Source: Colwellia sp. PAMC 20917 (lineage in GTDB: Bacteria > Pseudomonadota > Gammaproteobacteria > Enterobacterales > Alteromonadaceae). Taken from it: a stretch of DNA of 64,000 bases. Both the position numbers and the translations under genes were made by a program. Below are positions 60,438 to 64,000 of the stretch, piece after piece. The notes under the pieces were generated by a model that was not told the origin of the DNA, made no database searches, and saw only the letters and a list, made by a program, of their open reading frames with translations. The stretch's first letter is position 1; every line of letters begins with the position of its first letter. The DNA lies in contig NZ_CP014944.1 of assembly GCF_001767295.1 (NCBI RefSeq), forward strand, positions 2,790,001-2,854,000, in the 5' to 3' direction.

Positions 60438-61556
60438 TTAAATATGCTCTATAACGATACAGCCTGCCGAATAACCAGCACCAAAAGAACAGATTAAAGC
60501 TTTATCGCCAGTAACCATATCATCATGATTCAAGTGAAAAGCAATAATAGAACCCGCCGAAGCCGTATTTGCAAACTTGTCTAAAATAATAGGCGCTTCA
60601 TTGCCCATAGGGTCACGGCCTAATACTTTCTTTGCAACAAAGTTATTCATGTTGATATTGGCTTGATGTAAAAATAACCTTTTTAAATCTTTAGCTTCAA
60701 CATTTGCTTCTGCCATTTGCTCGGTAATTAATTGAGAGACCATTGGCAGTACTTCTTTAAAAACTTTTCGTCCTTGCTGAACAAACATTTTGTCATTATC
60801 AAGCATGGTTTCTGGATCACATTTATTGATATGACCAAAGTTACTACGAATGTTATTAGAAAAGGTCGTGATCGGCTTCTTAGTTAATATTTTAAAGCAA
60901 TGGTCAGCCGTAGCGGTTGCTTGTTTTTCAATAACAATAGCCGTTGCAACATCGCCAAAGATAAAGTGACTGTCGCGGTCGCGTAAATTAATTTGTGGAA
61001 AATTGAGTTCAGGGTTAATCACTAACACTGTTTTTGCTGTGTCGCCATGCAAAGCATTTGAAGCATTCATGATACCAAAGGTTGCCGATGAACAAGCGAC
61101 GAGCATATCGTAAGCCCAACCTTTACAACCTAGTTCTTTTTGTACTTCAATGGCAATTGCAGGATAAGCGCGTTGTGTGTATGAACAAGCAACAATGATT
61201 AAATCGATATCGTCTGCTGTTTTATTTGCTGCAGCCATCGCTTGTTTCGCGGCGCCAACAGCCATTTCTGCTTGTGCTGATAATTGCTCATCACTACGCT
61301 GAGGAATAAGTGGCATCATGGTTTTAGGATCAAGTGCGCCGTCTTTATACATAACATAGCGACTTTTAATGCCTGATGCTTTTTCAATGAATTCACTTGA
61401 AGACGGTTTTAAGGCCGTTAACTGCTCACTGTTAATAGCGGCGGCATTTTCAATATTATAGTCTTCAACATATTGATTAAATGCGGTGACTAATTCATCG
61501 TTTGAAATACTGTGTGGTGGTGTAAATAGACCTGTACCACTGATCACGATTGACAT
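60438..61556 (-). CDS. Beta-ketoacyl-ACP synthase III, FabH2-like
   Basis: A 372-residue thiolase-fold condensing enzyme. The start at 61556 (MSIVISGTGLFTPPHSISND) has GGAG eight bases upstream; an earlier ATG at 61628 is unsupported. The catalytic triad is Cys in VACSSATFG, His in FLHQANINMN and Asn in FANTASAGS. The length and N-terminal pattern match PA3286 (FabH2) of Pseudomonas rather than the shorter housekeeping FabH (about 320). FabH2 feeds octanoyl-CoA from beta-oxidation into fatty-acid synthesis. An AraC regulator and fabY lie next to it. Confidence 0.85.
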   Translation of the reverse strand: MSIVISGTGLFTPPHSISNDELVTAFNQYVEDYNIENAAAINSEQLTALKPSSSEFIEKASGIKSRYVMYKDGALDPKTMMPLIPQRSDEQLSAQAEMAVGAAKQAMAAANKTADDIDLIIVACSYTQRAYPAIAIEVQKELGCKGWAYDMLVACSSATFGIMNASNALHGDTAKTVLVINPELNFPQINLRDRDSHFIFGDVATAIVIEKQATATADHCFKILTKKPITTFSNNIRSNFGHINKCDPETMLDNDKMFVQQGRKVFKEVLPMVSQLITEQMAEANVEAKDLKRLFLHQANINMNNFVAKKVLGRDPMGNEAPIILDKFANTASAGSIIAFHLNHDDMVTGDKALICSFGAGYSAGCIVIEHI

Positions 61557-61715
61557 GTATTTTCTCCGTTTGTAATTTTCTAGTGGTCGTACCATGAGAC
61601 TTATTGTATTAAAGTACAAGCACTTCAATGCTTTTAATTTATCTGTTATGGATTATACCCGTTACTGATAAAAGTGCACTGTCAAAAATTTAGCTTGTTT
61701 GACAGACGTTAACCG

Positions 61716-62720
61716 TTAATTAAAAAGCTTTTTACGCACCATTGCTCGATAGTCTCTTGGAGTGAGTTTTAATTGTTTCTTAAACAGCCGAGTTAACTGG
61801 CCTTGCTCTTGATAACCCACCTGAAAAGCGATTTCTTGAATAGACAGATTACTTGATGATAGTAAATCTTTGACTGTTTCTACACGCATTTTTTGCCAAT
61901 AATGAGAGGCTTTAACGCCGGTAGCATTTTTAAAACGCCGACTAAAGGTTCTATGGCTAATACCAAATTGTAACGCCAGTTCAGTAAGCGATAATGTTGA
62001 TGATAGATTAGTACGCATCCAAAATTGAATTTGAGTGATCAATTCATCAGGATGTCGATCGACCGCACCTTCTAAATAACGTTGTTCTTCATATGGTTTT
62101 CTTATTTCATGAGAGAAATTACGCTCAACATGTTGTGCAGCAGTCTCACCGTACGTTTGATGAATAACGTGAACGGTAATATCAGCTAAGGCATTTAAAC
62201 TTGCCGCACAGTAAATACGTTCTGACTGGGTAATAAAAAAATCTGGTTTCAATTCAACGTTAGGATAATTTCTTTTGAATTGGTCAACATAATGCCAGTG
62301 TGTTGTTGCCGGATGATGATCAAGTAGTCCTGACTCAGCAATAAAACAAACCCCTGTACCACCGCCAATAAGCGTTGAACCTTGTTGCCACATTTGATTA
62401 AGCCAACTTACCATTTTGGGCTGTTTTTTGATTATTGGCCTAGGGTTGCGCCAAAGACTAGGAATAAAAATATAATCTGGACTTTGGGCATGCTCAATAT
62501 CTTTATCGGGATAAAGCTTAATAAGTGCTCTGGTGCGCACTGGGGCTAATAGTTCGCTCACCATTTCAATACTGAGTTTAGGCGATTGCCTATCTTCTCT
62601 TCGAGCAAAAGCTTCACCTGCTCTAAGCATTTCAATAGGTAAGCTTACGCTGGTTGCTAACATATGATCATATAAAACCAAGGCAACATTGATTGTTTTT
62701 CGGCTTGTCTTGAGTGGCAT
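61716..62720 (-). CDS. GlxA-type AraC-family regulator
   Basis: A 334-residue regulator. Residues ~10-195 form a DJ-1/PfpI-like (class I amidotransferase) domain, including GGGTGVCFIAESGLLDHHPA where the Cys sits at the nucleophile turn. Residues ~225-330 form the AraC DNA-binding domain with two helix-turn-helices (LTELALQFGISHRTFSRRFK and IQEIAFQVGYQEQGQLTRLF). It lies between the FabH2-like gene and divergent fabY, so it may control one or both in response to a fatty-acid signal. Confidence 0.9.
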   Translation of the reverse strand: MPLKTSRKTINVALVLYDHMLATSVSLPIEMLRAGEAFARREDRQSPKLSIEMVSELLAPVRTRALIKLYPDKDIEHAQSPDYIFIPSLWRNPRPIIKKQPKMVSWLNQMWQQGSTLIGGGTGVCFIAESGLLDHHPATTHWHYVDQFKRNYPNVELKPDFFITQSERIYCAASLNALADITVHVIHQTYGETAAQHVERNFSHEIRKPYEEQRYLEGAVDRHPDELITQIQFWMRTNLSSTLSLTELALQFGISHRTFSRRFKNATGVKASHYWQKMRVETVKDLLSSSNLSIQEIAFQVGYQEQGQLTRLFKKQLKLTPRDYRAMVRKKLFN

Positions 62721-62846
62721 ATTAATAACTTTTACAATATTTGGCTGTTATTGTATTGTTTGTGGCTGAAAACGACAATTAATTATTGGTATTTCTTTTT
62801 ACACTAGTAACAAGAATTACGACTCATGTATTTAAGAGAATTATAA

Positions 62847-64000
62847 ATGACTGCTTTACCTATTATTGTTGGCATGGGCGGCGTAAACGCTGCTGGCCGC
62901 ACCTCATTTCATCAAGGTTTTCGTCGTATTGTTATCGACAAATTAACCGCAGAAGCACGCCAAGAAACTTTTGTTGGTCTTGCTACTTTGATGAATATCT
63001 TAACTTTCCAAGCAGGTCAGTTAGTTGACGTTGAGGGTAATTGTGTTGCATTAAGTGAGGTAGAAGCACGTTTTGGCCAGCAAATTCTTGATGGCACCCT
63101 TATCCGTAAAATTGAAAGTAATCACTTTGACCCTGACGCGACGCATTGCCACACAAATATGGTAGCAACACCGAGCACTGAAAATATTACTTTTGAAATT
63201 AAGGAAAAAGAATTACCAAAGCCCTTACCTCGCTCATGGACAGTAACACCCTTAGCAGATAAACGCGTAAAGGTTGAAATTACTGATAATTTAGATATTA
63301 AACATAGTAGTTATCGCGATAATCCGATTAAAGCCGCAGGGCAATTACCTACCGGCTTTGAACCGTCGACATTATATAATAGTCGTTATCAGCCACGTGG
63401 CCTACAAACGACTATTTTTGGTGCTGCAGACGCTATTCATTCAACGGGCTTTAGCTGGGATGAAATTTTAGAAAAAGTAAGCCCAGACCACGTGGGAACT
63501 TATTCTTCTTCAGCTTTCGGTCAAATGCAATCGGAAGGTTTAGGGGGCATGTTGCAAAATCGTTTGCATGGCGATCGTGTTACCACTAAAAATTTAGCGT
63601 TGGGCTTAAACACCATGTCGGCTGATTTTATTAATGGTTATGTGACTGGCAGTGTGGGTACCACCTCGACTTCGACTGGCGCTTGTGCAAGTTTTCTTTA
63701 TAACTTACGCAATGCTATTCAAGATATTAAATCAGGTCGAGTGCGTGTTGCTATTGTGGGCAGTAGTGAAAGCCCAATAACACCTGAAATTATTGAAGGT
63801 TTCGGTAACATGAGTGCATTGGCTAATGAAGAAGGTTTGAAAAAACTTGATGGAATTACTGATGGCCAAGCTGACCACCGTAATACCAGTCGCCCGTTTG
63901 GTGAAAATTGTGGTTTTACTATTGGTGAAGCTGCACACTTTCTGGTGATTATGGATGACGAGTTAGCCGTTGAATTAGGCGCTAAACCTTTGGGATCGGT
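62847..64000 (+). CDS. fabY: Beta-ketoacyl-ACP synthase FabY (partial)
   Basis: The first 384 residues of a condensing enzyme; the gene continues past the window. The start MTALPIIVGMGGVNAAGRTS and the block QLPTGFEPSTLYNSRYQPRG match FabY of Pseudomonas, a 634-residue KAS I/II that starts fatty-acid synthesis in place of FabH. The catalytic Cys is C280 in STGACASFLYNL, and the following RPFGENCGFTIGEA matches too. It is divergent from the GlxA-type regulator. The catalytic His residues lie beyond the window and cannot be checked. Confidence 0.9.
   Translation, partial: MTALPIIVGMGGVNAAGRTSFHQGFRRIVIDKLTAEARQETFVGLATLMNILTFQAGQLVDVEGNCVALSEVEARFGQQILDGTLIRKIESNHFDPDATHCHTNMVATPSTENITFEIKEKELPKPLPRSWTVTPLADKRVKVEITDNLDIKHSSYRDNPIKAAGQLPTGFEPSTLYNSRYQPRGLQTTIFGAADAIHSTGFSWDEILEKVSPDHVGTYSSSAFGQMQSEGLGGMLQNRLHGDRVTTKNLALGLNTMSADFINGYVTGSVGTTSTSTGACASFLYNLRNAIQDIKSGRVRVAIVGSSESPITPEIIEGFGNMSALANEEGLKKLDGITDGQADHRNTSRPFGENCGFTIGEAAHFLVIMDDELAVELGAKPLGS

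Overview
The window reads as chromosomal DNA of a marine gammaproteobacterium of the Alteromonadales, most like Colwellia or Thalassotalea (Colwelliaceae). This is judged from the AT-rich base composition, a gammaproteobacterial rrn operon with a tRNA-Ala spacer, and protein relatives such as FadH, PssA, YajR, AnmK-MepM-TyrS and FabY. Assignment is from memory of protein families; no search was run.

Layout. 1-2.2 kb: a small unknown gene, a complete IS4-family insertion sequence and a membrane-anchored RRM protein. 2.5-9.2 kb: an rRNA operon with two tandem promoters, 16S, tRNA-Ala(TGC), 23S and two intact 5S genes, then a 199-bp tandem array carrying three decayed 5S pieces. 9.3-14.6 kb: a secreted MltA-like protein, a porin/FMN-binding/PepSY cluster behind a Fur-like site, and a TlpA-type thioredoxin. 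14.7-31 kb: mostly housekeeping genes: a split spermidine-synthase-like pair, uvrA, yajR, a Gre-type factor, fadH behind a FadR-like site, a chemoreceptor, pssA, a 2OG oxygenase, a thioesterase and ssb. 31-36.4 kb: gcdH with a divergent LysR regulator, then a fused alpha/beta 2-oxoacid dehydrogenase E1 coupled to an FabD-like acyltransferase that lacks the malonate-binding Arg. 36.4-41.5 kb: gene-poor and partly degenerate, with a solute-binding protein, a Tsx/OmpK channel, a chemoreceptor with a periplasmic CxxCH haem motif and a 59-residue membrane ORF. 41.6-54.3 kb: anmK, mepM, tyrS, a NosL-like fragment, small lipoprotein and envelope genes, an RraB-like protein, a PAS-GGDEF cyclase, a TRIC channel, a CbiB-like protein, mtnN, a DUF2726 protein and a dimeric dUTPase. 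54.4-64 kb: a three-gene envelope export operon (MMPL/RND pump, LolA-like protein, outer-membrane barrel) divergent from an HlyU/BigR-type ArsR repressor, then a FabH2-like KAS III, a GlxA/AraC regulator and the start of fabY.

Themes. Lipid metabolism recurs: FadH, PssA, GcdH, E1 plus acyltransferase, thioesterase, FabH2-like and FabY. Redox and iron sensing also recurs: the Fur-like porin/flavin cluster, the haem chemoreceptor and the two-cysteine ArsR repressor. No CRISPR array, prophage or classical defence island was seen. The most promising less-described items are the E1/acyltransferase pair, the ArsR-controlled export operon and the decaying 5S/terminator array.
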